From Actinocatenispora sera (GTDB lineage: Bacteria; Actinomycetota; Actinomycetes; Mycobacteriales; Micromonosporaceae), in NCBI RefSeq assembly GCF_018324685.1, contig NZ_AP023354.1:3162001-3226000 (forward strand): a stretch of 64,000 nt of DNA. The letters are read 5' to 3'. This document shows positions 41,481 through 51,120 of the stretch, piece by piece. Numbering within the stretch: position 1 is the stretch's first letter; every line of letters starts with the position of its first letter. A program made the translations under genes and the position numbers. The notes below the pieces were generated by a model. It did no database searches. It saw nothing but the letters and a program-made list of their open reading frames with translations, and had not been told where the DNA came from.

Positions 41481-43241
41481 GTGACCACCGTCGCTCCCAG
41501 GCCGCCGGTGCCGAAGCAGCCGAGCGCACCGAAGCCGATCGTGACCCGGCCGTGGCCCGTGCACGAGGCGCCGCGCGGCTCGTGGTTGTCGCGCACCATC
41601 CGGACCACGGACGCGAAGCAGATCGGGATCATGTACATGGTCACCGCCTTCGCGTTCTTCCTGGTCGGCGGGTTGCTGGCGCTGCTGATGCGGGCGGAGC
41701 TGGCCCGGCCGGGCATGCAGTTCCTGTCGCCCGAGCAGTACAACCAGCTGTTCACCATGCACGGCACGATCATGCTGCTGATGTTCGCGACGCCGATCGT
41801 GTTCGCGTTCGCCAACTACATCGTGCCGCTGCAGATCGGCGCGCCCGACGTGGCGTTCCCGCGCCTCAACGCGTTCGCCTACTGGCTGTACCTGTTCGGT
41901 AGCACGCTGGTGGTCGCCGGCTTCATCACCCCGGGCGGTGCGGCCGACTTCGGCTGGTTCGCCTACCAGCCGCTCGCCGGCGTGGCGAACTCGCCGGGCG
42001 CCGGCGCCACGCTGTGGTTCGTCGGTCTGATGATCTCCGGTCTGGGCACGATCCTCGGCTCGGTCAACCTGGTGACCACCGTGCTGACGCTGCGCGCGCC
42101 CGGCATGACGATGTTCCGGATGCCCATGTTCACCTGGGCGATCACGGTGACCGCGCTGCTCGCGCTGCTGGTGTTCCCGATCCTCGCCGCCGCGCTCGCG
42201 GCCGCGGTCGCCGACCGGGTCCTCGGCACCCACGTGTACGACTCCGCCACCGGCGGCGCGATGCTCTGGCAGCACCTGTTCTGGTTCTTCGGCCATCCCG
42301 AGGTCTACATCGTCGCCCTGCCCTTCTTCGGGATCATCTCCGAGGTCATCCCGGTGTTCAGCCGCAAGCCGCTGTTCGGCTACAAGGGCATGGTCGGCGC
42401 GCTCGTCGGCATCGCGGCCCTGTCGATGACCGTCTGGGCGCACCACATGTTCGCCACCGGCCAGGTACTGCTGCCGTTCTTCTCGCTGCTCAGCTTCCTG
42501 ATCGCGGTGCCGACCGGGATGAAGTTCTTCAACTGGATCGGCACCATGTGGCGCGGCCAGTTGACGTTCGAGTCGCCGATGTTGTTCTCGATCGGCTTCC
42601 TGGTCACGTTCCTGTTCGGCGGCCTGTCCGGCGTCTTGCTGGCCTCGCCGGCGATCGACTTCCACGTCTCCGACACGTACTTCGTGGTGGCGCACTTCCA
42701 CTACGTGCTGTTCGGCACGATCGTGTTCGCCGTCTACGCCGGGGTCTACTTCTGGTTCCCGAAGATGACCGGCCGGATGATGGACGACAGGCTCGGCAAG
42801 CTGCACTTCTGGCTCACCGTGATCGGTTTCAACGGCACGTTCCTGGTGCAGCACTGGCTCGGCGCCGAGGGCATGCCCCGCCGCTACGCCGACTACCAGG
42901 CCGCGGACGGCTTCACCACGCTGAACACGATCTCGACGCTCGGCGCGTTCATCCTGGGCATCTCGACGCTGCCGTTCCTGTGGAACGTGTACAAGTCGTA
43001 CAAGAGCGGCCCGGTCGTCGAGGTCGACGACCCGTGGGGCTACGGCAACTCGCTCGAGTGGGCCACCAGCTGCCCGCCGCCGCTGCGCAACTTCGACCGG
43101 ATGGTGCGCATCCGCAGCGAGCGCCCGGCCTTCGACCTGAAGTTCCCGGAGCTGGAGGCCGTCGACGACCACGGCAAGCTGCCGCCAGCGCCGGTCTCGC
43201 CGGCGCCGGCGATCAACGCCAGCGCCGAGAAGGACGACTGA
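41481..43241 (+). CDS. ctaD: Cytochrome c oxidase subunit I (aa3 type)
   Basis: Catalytic subunit of the terminal oxidase, 586 residues, 12 helices. Ligands: heme a His in [12 protein letters not shown] (about 92), CuB/cross-linked WFFGHPEVY (about 273), HHMF (about 322), and HFHYVL (about 405). Long hydrophilic ends are typical of actinobacteria. GTG 41481 follows AGGAGG. ctaC/ctaE are not adjacent, as often seen for actinobacterial ctaD. Confidence 0.95.
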   Translation: MTTVAPRPPVPKQPSAPKPIVTRPWPVHEAPRGSWLSRTIRTTDAKQIGIMYMVTAFAFFLVGGLLALLMRAELARPGMQFLSPEQYNQLFTMHGTIMLLMFATPIVFAFANYIVPLQIGAPDVAFPRLNAFAYWLYLFGSTLVVAGFITPGGAADFGWFAYQPLAGVANSPGAGATLWFVGLMISGLGTILGSVNLVTTVLTLRAPGMTMFRMPMFTWAITVTALLALLVFPILAAALAAAVADRVLGTHVYDSATGGAMLWQHLFWFFGHPEVYIVALPFFGIISEVIPVFSRKPLFGYKGMVGALVGIAALSMTVWAHHMFATGQVLLPFFSLLSFLIAVPTGMKFFNWIGTMWRGQLTFESPMLFSIGFLVTFLFGGLSGVLLASPAIDFHVSDTYFVVAHFHYVLFGTIVFAVYAGVYFWFPKMTGRMMDDRLGKLHFWLTVIGFNGTFLVQHWLGAEGMPRRYADYQAADGFTTLNTISTLGAFILGISTLPFLWNVYKSYKSGPVVEVDDPWGYGNSLEWATSCPPPLRNFDRMVRIRSERPAFDLKFPELEAVDDHGKLPPAPVSPAPAINASAEKDD

Positions 43242-43255
43242 GCGACACCGACGAC

Positions 43256-43291
43256 ACGGCGGCCCGCACCGAGCACGGTGCGGGCCGCCGT
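43256..43291. terminator. ctaD terminator
   Basis: Perfect 15-bp stem ACGGCGGCCCGCACC (43256-43270) / GGTGCGGGCCGCCGT (43277-43291), 6-nt loop, 15 bp after the stop and between convergent genes. Confidence 0.88.
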
Positions 43292-43316
43292 CGTCGGTAC
43301 CCGGGGCCGGGCCTGG

Positions 43317-43907
43317 TCACTCCACGTGCGGGGTGCCGGTCAGGGTGACCCCCGCGTCGGTCAACTCGGCCAGCGCCGCGTCCACCGTCGGCCGGGCCAC
43401 CCCGGCGGTCAGGTCGAGCAGCACCCGGGTCCGGAAACCCTCCCGCACCGCGTCCAGTGCGGTCGCGCGCACGCAGTGGTCGGTGGCGATGCCGGCCACG
43501 TCGACCGCGTCCACGTCGTGCCGCCGCAGCCACTCCGCCAGCGTCACCCCGTGCGCCTTGCCCTCGAACCCCGAGTACGCCGCGGCGTAGGCGCCCTTGT
43601 CGAACAGCGCCTCCAGCCGCGCACGGTCCAGGTCCGGATGCAGGTCGGCGCCGACCGTGCCGGCCACGCAGTGTGGCGGCCAGCTGTGCACGTAGTCGGG
43701 GTCGGCGCTGAAGTGGTCGCCCGGATCGAGGTGGTGGTCGCGGGTCGCGACGACGTGCGCCCAGCAGCGGTCCGCCTCGGCCGCCGCCTCGTTGGCCGCG
43801 AACAGCGACGTCAGCCGCCGCGCGATCGCCGACCCGCCCGCCACCGCGAGCGAGCCACCCTCGCAGAAGTCGTTCTGCACGTCCACCACGATCAGTCCGG
43901 TTGCCAC
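43317..43907 (-). CDS. pncA: Nicotinamidase (pyrazinamidase)
   Basis: Hydrolyses nicotinamide to nicotinate in NAD salvage. 196 residues: catalytic Asp in IVVDVQNDFCEGG (about 9), metal ligands DHHLDPGDHF (about 55-64), Lys in FDKGAY and nucleophile Cys in GIATDHCVRATALDA (about 140). GTG 43907 follows AGGAGGGG. The next enzyme of the route, pncB, is at 46152. Confidence 0.93.
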   Translation of the reverse strand: MATGLIVVDVQNDFCEGGSLAVAGGSAIARRLTSLFAANEAAAEADRCWAHVVATRDHHLDPGDHFSADPDYVHSWPPHCVAGTVGADLHPDLDRARLEALFDKGAYAAAYSGFEGKAHGVTLAEWLRRHDVDAVDVAGIATDHCVRATALDAVREGFRTRVLLDLTAGVARPTVDAALAELTDAGVTLTGTPHVE

Positions 43908-44031
43908 GGGGACCCCTCCTTCGTCGCTTCGATTCTTGCGCGCCGAGCGGCCCGATCCGGCCGATCCGGCAGTCAGCCGGCACACATCGGGGAGTCGGCC
44001 GCCCGGCTCGCTTCGCTGCCGGCTGATTCCG

Positions 44032-44046
44032 TCTGCTGACGGCAAA
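44032..44046. promoter_or_regulatory. Candidate PopR-type operator upstream of the clpP pair
   Basis: TCTGCT-GAC-GGCAAA resembles the Streptomyces PopR palindrome that I recall as TCTGCC-N3-GGCAGA, with one difference in each half. It lies 87 bp before the first clpP start. Confidence 0.35.
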
Positions 44047-44132
44047 GAACCCTGCCGGCCTGCCCTCGGGTGCCGCACCGTTGGTCACGACGGCGCCGCG
44101 CCGGCGCACCGAACACAGAGCGGGGAGTGGGC

Positions 44133-44753
44133 ATGCAAGCGTTCACGGGTGGGTCGCTGACCGCCATCGGGTCGATGGACGACCAGCTGGCCGGTCGGCT
44201 GCTGAGCCAGCGGATCATCGTGCTCGGCAGCGAGGTCGACGACGAGGTCGCCAACCGGCTGTGCACGCAGCTGCTGCTGCTGTCGGCGGAGGATCCGCGC
44301 GCCGACATCAGCCTGTACATCAACTCGCCGGGCGGGTCGGTGCTCTCCGGCCTGGCGATCTACGACGTGATGCGGCTGATCCCGAACGACGTCAGCACGC
44401 TGGCGCTCGGCCTGGCCGGCAGCATGGCTCAGTTCCTGCTGACCGCCGGCACCAGCGGCAAGCGGTACGCACTGCCCAACGCGCAGGTGCTGATGCACCA
44501 GGGGTCGGCCGGCCTCGGTGGCACCGCCGCCGATGTGGAGATCTACGCCAGCCAGCTGGAACGGCTCGGTGCGCTGATGCACCGGCTCACCGGCGAGCAC
44601 AGCGGCCAGCCGGCCGAGACGATCGCCGCCGACGGCCTGCGGGACCGGTGGTTCACCGCGACCGAGGCACGCGAGTACGGCCTGATCGACCACATCCTCG
44701 AGCACGTCGACGACGTGCGACCCACGTCCGGCAAGCGGCGGATCGGAGTCTGA
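44133..44753 (+). CDS. clpP: ATP-dependent Clp protease proteolytic subunit (first of pair)
   Basis: Peptidase ring subunit, works with ClpX/ClpC. 206 residues with Ser97 (GLAGSMAQF), His122 (LMHQG) and Asp171 (RDRWF) as catalytic triad; the handle helix lies at about 130-165. ATG 44133 follows GGGGAG by 8 nt. It is 1 bp from the second clpP. With the regulator downstream this resembles the Streptomyces clpP3-clpP4 rather than the clpX-linked clpP1-clpP2 operon. Confidence 0.92.
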   Translation: MQAFTGGSLTAIGSMDDQLAGRLLSQRIIVLGSEVDDEVANRLCTQLLLLSAEDPRADISLYINSPGGSVLSGLAIYDVMRLIPNDVSTLALGLAGSMAQFLLTAGTSGKRYALPNAQVLMHQGSAGLGGTAADVEIYASQLERLGALMHRLTGEHSGQPAETIAADGLRDRWFTATEAREYGLIDHILEHVDDVRPTSGKRRIGV

Positions 44754-44754
44754 C

Positions 44755-45384
44755 ATGTCCCAGTACACGATCCCCACGGTGGTGGAGAAGACCGCGCTGG
44801 GCGAGCGGGCGTTCGACATCTACTCGCGGCTGCTGTCCGAGCGGATCATCTTCCTCGGCACCCCGATCGACGACGGCGTTGCCAACGTCGTCATCGCTCA
44901 GCTGCTGCACCTGGAGGCGGAGAGCCTGGATCTCGAGATCAACCTCTACATCAACTCGCCGGGCGGCTCGTTCAGCGCGTTGACGGCCATCTACGACACG
45001 ATGCAGTTCGTCCGGCCCAACATCGCCACGCTGTGCGTCGGCCGCGCCTCGTCGGCTGCCGCCGTGCTGCTCGCCGCCGGTACGCCGGGCAAGCGCGCGG
45101 TGCTCGAACACGCCAAGGTGGTGCTGCACCAGCCGTCCACCGCGGAGGGTTCCTTCGACGTGGCCCAGGGCACGCTGCCGGACCTGGCCATCCAGGCCAA
45201 GGAGGTGGTGCGGCTGCGGGCCGAGATGGAGACGATCCTGAGCCGGCACACCGGCCACGACACGCAGAAGATCGCTGCCGACATCGACCGGAACAAGACG
45301 TTCACCGCGCAGCAGGCGGTCGACTACGGCATCGCCGACGAGATCCTCACCGTCCGCCCCATGCCGGCAGGAACCAGCTGGTAG
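44755..45384 (+). CDS. clpP: ATP-dependent Clp protease proteolytic subunit (second of pair)
   Basis: 209 residues, catalytic Ser100 ([11 protein letters not shown]), His125 (VVLHQPS) and Asp178 ([11 protein letters not shown]). The two adjacent subunits probably form a hetero-tetradecamer. The sequence around Ser (ASSA instead of AASM) and the [12 protein letters not shown] handle differ from housekeeping ClpP, as in auxiliary pairs. Cotranscribed with the preceding gene. Confidence 0.92.
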   Translation: MSQYTIPTVVEKTALGERAFDIYSRLLSERIIFLGTPIDDGVANVVIAQLLHLEAESLDLEINLYINSPGGSFSALTAIYDTMQFVRPNIATLCVGRASSAAAVLLAAGTPGKRAVLEHAKVVLHQPSTAEGSFDVAQGTLPDLAIQAKEVVRLRAEMETILSRHTGHDTQKIAADIDRNKTFTAQQAVDYGIADEILTVRPMPAGTSW

Positions 45385-45459
45385 CCGGGCCGCCCGGCGT
45401 GGTGTCGGCCTCGGCCGCCCGCCTGGCGCTGGCCGAGCGGGTGGCCGGGGCCGGGTCGG

Positions 45460-45972
45460 TCAGGCGGCGAGGCACTGCACGTCGGGGCTCGACGGCGGCG
45501 CGACCGGGAAGCGGCTCGGTGCACCGTCCCCGGACAGCCGCAGCAGCCGCAGCCTGGTCGGCGCGACCAGCGAGGCGGTCGGATCGGCCCACGACCCGGC
45601 CGGCTCGCGCTGCAGCGGGTCGAGCTCGTCGCGCAGCCCGAGGCGCACGTCGGGCCGGCTCCGGCCCGGACGCCAGCCCGGCCCGGGCAGCACGCGGTCG
45701 GCGCTGAGATCCCACAGCATCTCGGTCAGCAGCTCGGTCAGGTCGATGCCCAGCGCCGTGCACACCGCGGCCAGCACCTCCGACGACGCCTCCTTGCGGC
45801 CGCGCTCCAGCTCGGACAGGTAGGCCATGGAGATCTGGGCCGCCCCGGCGACCTCGCTCAGCGTCCGGCCCTGGAACTGGCGGGCCCGACGCAGGACCCG
45901 GCCCACCACCCGCCGCAGCAGCTGGGGGGTCGGGCGGTCACGTTGGGCAGGCACCGCATCCGGTTGGGCCAT
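45460..45972 (-). CDS. ClgR/PopR-type HTH regulator ending in LAA
   Basis: 170 residues. The N-terminal XRE-type HTH reads [39 protein letters not shown], diagnostic of ClgR/PopR, the activators of clp genes in actinobacteria. The C terminus is CLAA; ClgR and PopR are unstable because of C-terminal Ala residues recognised by ClpP. Convergent with the clpP pair, 75 bp away. ATG 45972 follows GGAGG. Probable activator of the clpP pair with feedback degradation. Confidence 0.85.
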   Translation of the reverse strand: MAQPDAVPAQRDRPTPQLLRRVVGRVLRRARQFQGRTLSEVAGAAQISMAYLSELERGRKEASSEVLAAVCTALGIDLTELLTEMLWDLSADRVLPGPGWRPGRSRPDVRLGLRDELDPLQREPAGSWADPTASLVAPTRLRLLRLSGDGAPSRFPVAPPSSPDVQCLAA

Positions 45973-46151
45973 CGACGCCTCCTGAGCGCGTGTCGAGGTC
46001 CGCGTGCCGGTGATGTGGCGACGAACCCGCGCCGTCCGACAGGCGTTGGTGGAAAACCGATCCCCTCACCTATACCCGCTTCGACGGCCGTCCGGGACGC
46101 CATTTCGCCACCGGCGTAACCGGTCCGGCCGGCCGCCGCCACCGCGGCCGG

Positions 46152-47432
46152 TCAGTTGCTGATCATGGTGACCGGGATGGCCGGGTCACCGGCCGACAAC
46201 TTCAACCCGTCCCACGGGATCGACACCAGGCACTCGGCCAGATGCGCCCGGCTGGTGGCCAGGTCCGGCAGGTCCGCCGCCGGCTCGCCGCCCACCAGGT
46301 ACGGCCGCTGCAACGCCCGGTCGTGCGGCTCGGCGCTCGGCCGGCAGCGGGACGCCACGACCTCCTCCACCGCGGTACCGGTGGGCTTGTGCCGGCGCAC
46401 CGCCACCTTGCGGCCGCCCACGGTCTTCTTGTTCTCCGACCGCTTCACCACCGGCCGCCCGTCCACCTCGACCAGCTTGTACACCAGCTGGGCGGTCGGC
46501 GCGCCGGAGCCGGTGACGACCGCGGTGCCGGCGCCGTACGCGTCGACCGGTGCCGCGGCGAGCGCGGCGATGGAGTGCTCGTCCAGGTCACCGGAGACCA
46601 CGATGCGGGTGTCCCGGGCGCCGAGCGAGTCGAGCAGCTCGCGCGCCTGTACCGCCATCACCGACAGATCGCCCGAATCGATCCGGATCGCGCCGAGCTG
46701 CGGACCGGCCACCTCGATGGCCGTCCGGATGCCCTGGCTGATGTCGTACGTGTCGACCAGCAGGGTCGTACCGGTGCCGAGCGCGGCGATCTGCGAGGCG
46801 AACGCCTCCGCCTCCGAGTCGTGCAGCAGCGTGAACGCGTGCGCCGCGGTACCGGCGGTCGGCACGCCGTAGCGCACACCCGCGGCCACGTTGGAGGTGG
46901 AGGCGAACCCGGCGAGGTAGGCGGCCCGGGCGGCCGCGACCCCGGCCTGTTCGTGGGTGCGCCGGGAGCCCATCTCGATGATCGGCCGGCCGTGCGCGGC
47001 GGTGACCATCCGGGCCGCGCCGGATGCGATCGCGCAGTCGTGGTTGAGCACCGACAGCAGCAGCGTCTCGAGCAGCACGCCGACCGCGAACGGGGCGGCG
47101 ACGGTCAGGATCGGTGACCCGGGGAAGTAGAGCTCGCCCTCGGCGTACCCCTCGATGTCGCCGGTGAAGCGGTAGTCGGCGAGCCAGCCGGCGGTGCGAT
47201 CGTCGAGCACGTCCTGCCGGCGCAGCAGGTCCAGGTGCTCGTCGGTGAACCGGAACTCGCGGATCAGCTCGACCAGCCGCCCGGTGCCCGCGACCACCCC
47301 GTAGCGCCGGCCGCTGGGTAGCCGCCGGCCGAAGACCTCGAACACGCACGGCCGGTCGGCGGTGCCGTCGGCCAGTGCGGCCCGCACCATGGTCAGCTCG
47401 TACTGGTCGGTGAGCAGTGCGGTGGATTCCAC
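46152..47432 (-). CDS. pncB: Nicotinate phosphoribosyltransferase
   Basis: Makes nicotinate mononucleotide from nicotinate and PRPP. 426 residues: LLTDQYELTMVRAAL at the N terminus, FEVFGRRLPSGRRYGVVAG, GSRRTHEQAGVAAARAAYLAGFASTSN (about 152-180), LLVDTYDISQGIRTA, and RIDSGDLSVMAVQAR (about 273-287). GTG 47432 with GGGAG 5 nt upstream. Pairs with pncA for nicotinamide salvage. Confidence 0.94.
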   Translation of the reverse strand: MESTALLTDQYELTMVRAALADGTADRPCVFEVFGRRLPSGRRYGVVAGTGRLVELIREFRFTDEHLDLLRRQDVLDDRTAGWLADYRFTGDIEGYAEGELYFPGSPILTVAAPFAVGVLLETLLLSVLNHDCAIASGAARMVTAAHGRPIIEMGSRRTHEQAGVAAARAAYLAGFASTSNVAAGVRYGVPTAGTAAHAFTLLHDSEAEAFASQIAALGTGTTLLVDTYDISQGIRTAIEVAGPQLGAIRIDSGDLSVMAVQARELLDSLGARDTRIVVSGDLDEHSIAALAAAPVDAYGAGTAVVTGSGAPTAQLVYKLVEVDGRPVVKRSENKKTVGGRKVAVRRHKPTGTAVEEVVASRCRPSAEPHDRALQRPYLVGGEPAADLPDLATSRAHLAECLVSIPWDGLKLSAGDPAIPVTMISN

Positions 47433-47658
47433 GCCGTCTCCCGCATCGTCGCTGGCTGGGGGGCCGCCGCACGCACGGCGCGCCTCCGGGTCGCGGTCAG
47501 ACTAGCCGCGCGCCCGCCGGGCACCGACGCGCCTGCCGCCCATCGTGGCCGGCGCGACCGACCGTCGCCCGCTGTGCGGCACGGAACAATGGCGCACAGC
47601 GGACGTCGAACCGGCGTAACGTTTTGGCGGAAGATCGCCGAACGCTGGGGGACGGTGG

Positions 47659-50121
47659 ATGGGCCCGGGTGCTGACGGGACACCGCGCCGAGTGCTGGTG
47701 GTCTCGGCCGACATGGGCGGGGGGCATCACGCGACCGGGCGGGCGCTGGAGGAGAGCGTCGAACGGCACTGGCCGGGCAGCGAGGTGCGATGGGTCGACA
47801 CGCTCGACGCGATGGGCGGCTGGGTCGGTCCGTTGTTTCGCCGCATCTACGTGGCGAACGTGCAGGCAACCCCGTGGATGTACGAGTTCTTCTACTCGGC
47901 GCTGTGGCGGCACCGCTGGTTCGCCGCCGCGTCCAAGGCGACGCTGGCCGCCTGGTCGGGCCGGCGGCTCGCCACCGAGGTGGAGCGGTTCGACCCGGAC
48001 CTGATCCTGTCGACCTATCCGATCGGTTCGGCCGGGATGTCCTGGCTGCGGCGCCGCCGGCTGCTCCCGGTCCCCGTGGGTGCCTGGGTGTCGGACTTCG
48101 CGCCGCATCCGTTCTGGCTCTACCGCGACCTGGACGCGACGTTTCTGATGCACCCGGCCGCACTGCCGGCCGCCGAGCTGGCCGAACCGGGTATCGCGGC
48201 ACGGGCGACGGTGCCGACCGTGGAGCGCCGGTACCACCCGGGTGACCCGCAGCTGGAGCGGCCCGAGCTGGGCCTGCCCGCGGACCGCTTCGTGGTGCTG
48301 GTGACCTGCGGTGCGTACGCGTTCGGCGCGGTCACCGAGGCGGTCGACGCGCTGCTCGCCGCGCCCGGGGCGATCCAGGTCGTGGTCGCCTGTGGCCGCA
48401 ACGAGCGGCTGCGCAGCGCGCTGCTCGCCCGCGGCCTGCCCGGGGTGCGGCTGCTGCCGCTGGGCTGGGTGCCGGACACCGCGCCGCTGGTGCGGGCCGC
48501 GGATCTGGTGGTGACCAATGCGGGCGGCGCGACGTCGCTGGAGGCGCTGGCCACCGGCCGCCCGGTGGTGATGTTCCGGCCGATCGCCGCGCACGGTGCC
48601 GCCAACGCCGCGCTGATGAGCCTGTCCGGGCTGGCCGAGACGTGTTCGACGGCGGCGCAGCTGACCGCGCTGGTGTCGGCGCGCGCCAAGGCCGGCGGGT
48701 CGGGCGCCGAGAGCACCGCGGTCAAGGAGTACCTGGACGGCCACGATCCCGCGCTGGACCTGCCGGCGCTCGCCGCCAGTACCCCGCCGGCGCCGCCGCC
48801 GCCGACCGCGTCCGGGCGGATCCGGCCGGTGCGTCGGGCGTGGCCGCTGCGCCCGCCGGACTCGTTCTTCCTGCACGTGCAGACCCGGTCGATCACCCAG
48901 CAGGTCGGTGCGGTGATCACCGCCGAGCCGGAGCCGGGTGCCGCGCCGCTGACCGCCGAGGTACTGGTCGACCGGATCGGGGCGGCGCTGCCGGTGCTGA
49001 CGACGCTGCGTCGCCGGGTGGTTCCGCGTGGTGGCTGGCTGCGGCCGGGCTGGGTGGTCGACCCGACGATCCGGGTGGCCGACCACGTGCACGAGGTCGT
49101 GGTCGCGAGCGAGGCCGAGCAGGCCGCGGCGCTGGACCGGTTCTGGTCCGAGCCCGTCTCGTTGCGCCGCCCACCGTGGCAGCTGCTGCTGGTCCGCCGG
49201 GACGACAGCGACGCGGACGGCTGCAGGCTGGCGTTCAAGATGCACCACTCGATCGGCGACGGGCTGTCGCTGATCGGCACCCTGGACCGGATCCTGGAGA
49301 CCCCGGGTCGCCGGGCGCTGCGGCGCCGCGGCGCCCGCCGGCAGCGCTCCCGCACGGTGCGGGAGGTGGCGTTCCAGGCCAGCCGGGTGGTGCGGGGGAT
49401 GTGGGAGCTGGGCACGCATGCCGGTGCACCGCGCCACCCGCTCAACCGGGAACTGACCGCGAACCGGCGCGGCGTGGTCACCGTGCCGTTGCCGACCGAG
49501 CAGGTGCGTGCCGCCGCCCGCCGGCACCGGGTACGCAGCAGCGAGGTGCTGCTCGGGGTGCTGGCCGAGGCGCTGCACCGGGCCGGGGTGGCGGACGGGG
49601 TGGGCGCGCCGGACCGGTTGCGCACGATGCTGCCGGTCGCGATGGCCTCGGCGAACGGCGCCCGTACCGCCGGGAACCAGACCGGCGTGGTGTCGGTGGA
49701 TCTGCCGGTCGGCCCGATGACGGTCACCGAGCGGATCCAGCGCATCCGCGGCGACCTGCACCGGCGGATGGATCTGGGTGAGCCGCACGCGGCGGCGTTC
49801 GTCATGCGGGCGCTGGGGATGTTCCCGGCACCGGTGCACGCCTGGATGTCGCAGCGGGTGTACAGCAGCCAGTTCTTCAACATGATCGCGTCCTACATAC
49901 CGGGCCCGTTGCAGCAGCGCCGGATCGCCGGCCACCGGCTGACCGCGGTTTACCCGGTGGTGGCGCTGGCCGAGGGGGTCCCGCTGGGTATCGGCATCAT
50001 GCGCTACGCGGGTGTGACCGGCGTCTGCGTGCTGTACGACGAGTCGCTGCGCGGCATCGCCGAGCCGCTGGCCGGCGCGCTGCGCTCGGCGTTCGCCGAC
50101 GCGCTGGCGGAGGGCCGCTGA
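47659..50121 (+). CDS. Fusion of a MurG/MGDG-synthase-like glycosyltransferase with a WS/DGAT acyltransferase
   Basis: 820 residues. Residues ~1-365 form a GT28-type glycosyltransferase: VLVVSADMGGGHHATGRALE (MGDG synthase-like N-terminal motif), STYPIGSAG, VTCGAYAFGAV, and ADLVVTNAGGATSLEALATGRPVV for the nucleotide sugar. A PPAPPPPT linker (~370) leads to a wax-ester synthase/diacylglycerol acyltransferase domain (~385-820) with its HHxxxDG site MHHSIGDGLS at ~528 and a VSVDLPVGPM-type C-terminal half. It could glycosylate and acylate the same lipid. Coupled genes: a DMT-type membrane protein and an SDR. Start ATG 47659 with GGGGGACGG upstream. Confidence 0.85.
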   Translation: MGPGADGTPRRVLVVSADMGGGHHATGRALEESVERHWPGSEVRWVDTLDAMGGWVGPLFRRIYVANVQATPWMYEFFYSALWRHRWFAAASKATLAAWSGRRLATEVERFDPDLILSTYPIGSAGMSWLRRRRLLPVPVGAWVSDFAPHPFWLYRDLDATFLMHPAALPAAELAEPGIAARATVPTVERRYHPGDPQLERPELGLPADRFVVLVTCGAYAFGAVTEAVDALLAAPGAIQVVVACGRNERLRSALLARGLPGVRLLPLGWVPDTAPLVRAADLVVTNAGGATSLEALATGRPVVMFRPIAAHGAANAALMSLSGLAETCSTAAQLTALVSARAKAGGSGAESTAVKEYLDGHDPALDLPALAASTPPAPPPPTASGRIRPVRRAWPLRPPDSFFLHVQTRSITQQVGAVITAEPEPGAAPLTAEVLVDRIGAALPVLTTLRRRVVPRGGWLRPGWVVDPTIRVADHVHEVVVASEAEQAAALDRFWSEPVSLRRPPWQLLLVRRDDSDADGCRLAFKMHHSIGDGLSLIGTLDRILETPGRRALRRRGARRQRSRTVREVAFQASRVVRGMWELGTHAGAPRHPLNRELTANRRGVVTVPLPTEQVRAAARRHRVRSSEVLLGVLAEALHRAGVADGVGAPDRLRTMLPVAMASANGARTAGNQTGVVSVDLPVGPMTVTERIQRIRGDLHRRMDLGEPHAAAFVMRALGMFPAPVHAWMSQRVYSSQFFNMIASYIPGPLQQRRIAGHRLTAVYPVVALAEGVPLGIGIMRYAGVTGVCVLYDESLRGIAEPLAGALRSAFADALAEGR

Positions 50122-50226
50122 TGCTTCACCGGGGGAGTGCCGCCGGCGCTCGCGTCGGGCGGCGCCGGGCCGTCGTGCCGCCGTACCGGCTGGGACAGTC
50201 GCCGATCGTCCGGGTGCGGTGAGGCG

Positions 50227-51120
50227 ATGCCGCCCGGACTGTTCATCGCCGTACCGGCGGCGGTGGTCGGCGCGTTGTCGTTCGGCATGTCGTCGAACCT
50301 GCAGTACCGCGCCACGCATCAGGTGCCGACCCGACGCGCCGGCGACCCGGCACTGCTCGCCGACCTGATGCACACGAGGATGTGGCGGCTGTCGATCGTC
50401 CTGGCGCTGACCGGCTTCAGCCTGCAGGTGCTGGCGCTGCGGTTCGGGCCGGTCATGCTGGTGCAGCCGTTGCTGGTGTGCAGCCTGCTGTTCTACGTGC
50501 TGCTCACCCCGGTGCTCGCCGGCCGCCGCCCGGACGCGGTACGGATCGGCGGCGCGCTGCTGACCCTCGCCGGGCTGGTGGCGTTCCTGCTGGTGGCGCG
50601 GCCGACCGATACCGGCGGTAGGGACCTGACCCCGGCGACCATCCTGCCGCTGGGCGTGGGCCTCGCGGTGTTGCTCACCGCCTGCCTGATCGCGGCGGCG
50701 ACGGTGTCGAAGCAGTGGCGGCCGCTGCCGCTCGCGCTGGCCACCGGCATCTGCTACGGAGTGACCGCGGGCCTGGTGCGCAGCCTGTCCGACCGGTTCG
50801 CGGACGGTTTCCCGGAGCTGCTCTACCACTGGCAGCTGTACGCGATCTGCGTGCTCGGCCCGTTCGGCGTGCTGCTCAACCAGAACACGTTCCAGGCCGG
50901 CCGGCTGGGGTCGCCGGCGCTCGCGATCATCACCACGGTGGACCCGCTGATCTCGATCGGGGTGGGTCTGCTCTGGCTGGATGGCACGATCGCGGTGGGG
51001 GTGGCCGAGGTGGTGGGTGAGATCATCGCGTTGGCGGTGATGGCCCTCGGCATCGCCGTGTTGGCGACCCGGGCACCGCATCTCGTCGCGGCCGGGCAGC
51101 AGGTGGGGGAGGGTGACTGA
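50227..51120 (+). CDS. DMT-like multi-pass membrane protein
   Basis: 297 residues, nine to ten helices, with SFGMSSNLQYRATHQVPTR after the first helix. Weakly EamA/DMT-like; in some genomes such proteins are annotated as integral membrane proteins of unknown substrate. Lies 105 bp after the glycosyltransferase-acyltransferase gene, and its stop overlaps the next start (TGATG), so it may export or position that system's lipid (inference). Confidence 0.72.
   Translation: MPPGLFIAVPAAVVGALSFGMSSNLQYRATHQVPTRRAGDPALLADLMHTRMWRLSIVLALTGFSLQVLALRFGPVMLVQPLLVCSLLFYVLLTPVLAGRRPDAVRIGGALLTLAGLVAFLLVARPTDTGGRDLTPATILPLGVGLAVLLTACLIAAATVSKQWRPLPLALATGICYGVTAGLVRSLSDRFADGFPELLYHWQLYAICVLGPFGVLLNQNTFQAGRLGSPALAIITTVDPLISIGVGLLWLDGTIAVGVAEVVGEIIALAVMALGIAVLATRAPHLVAAGQQVGEGD

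Noticed and set aside
47497-51081. 1194-residue minus-strand ORF
   Set aside because: Covers the glycosyltransferase-acyltransferase and DMT genes on the other strand; His/Arg/Gln-rich shadow composition.
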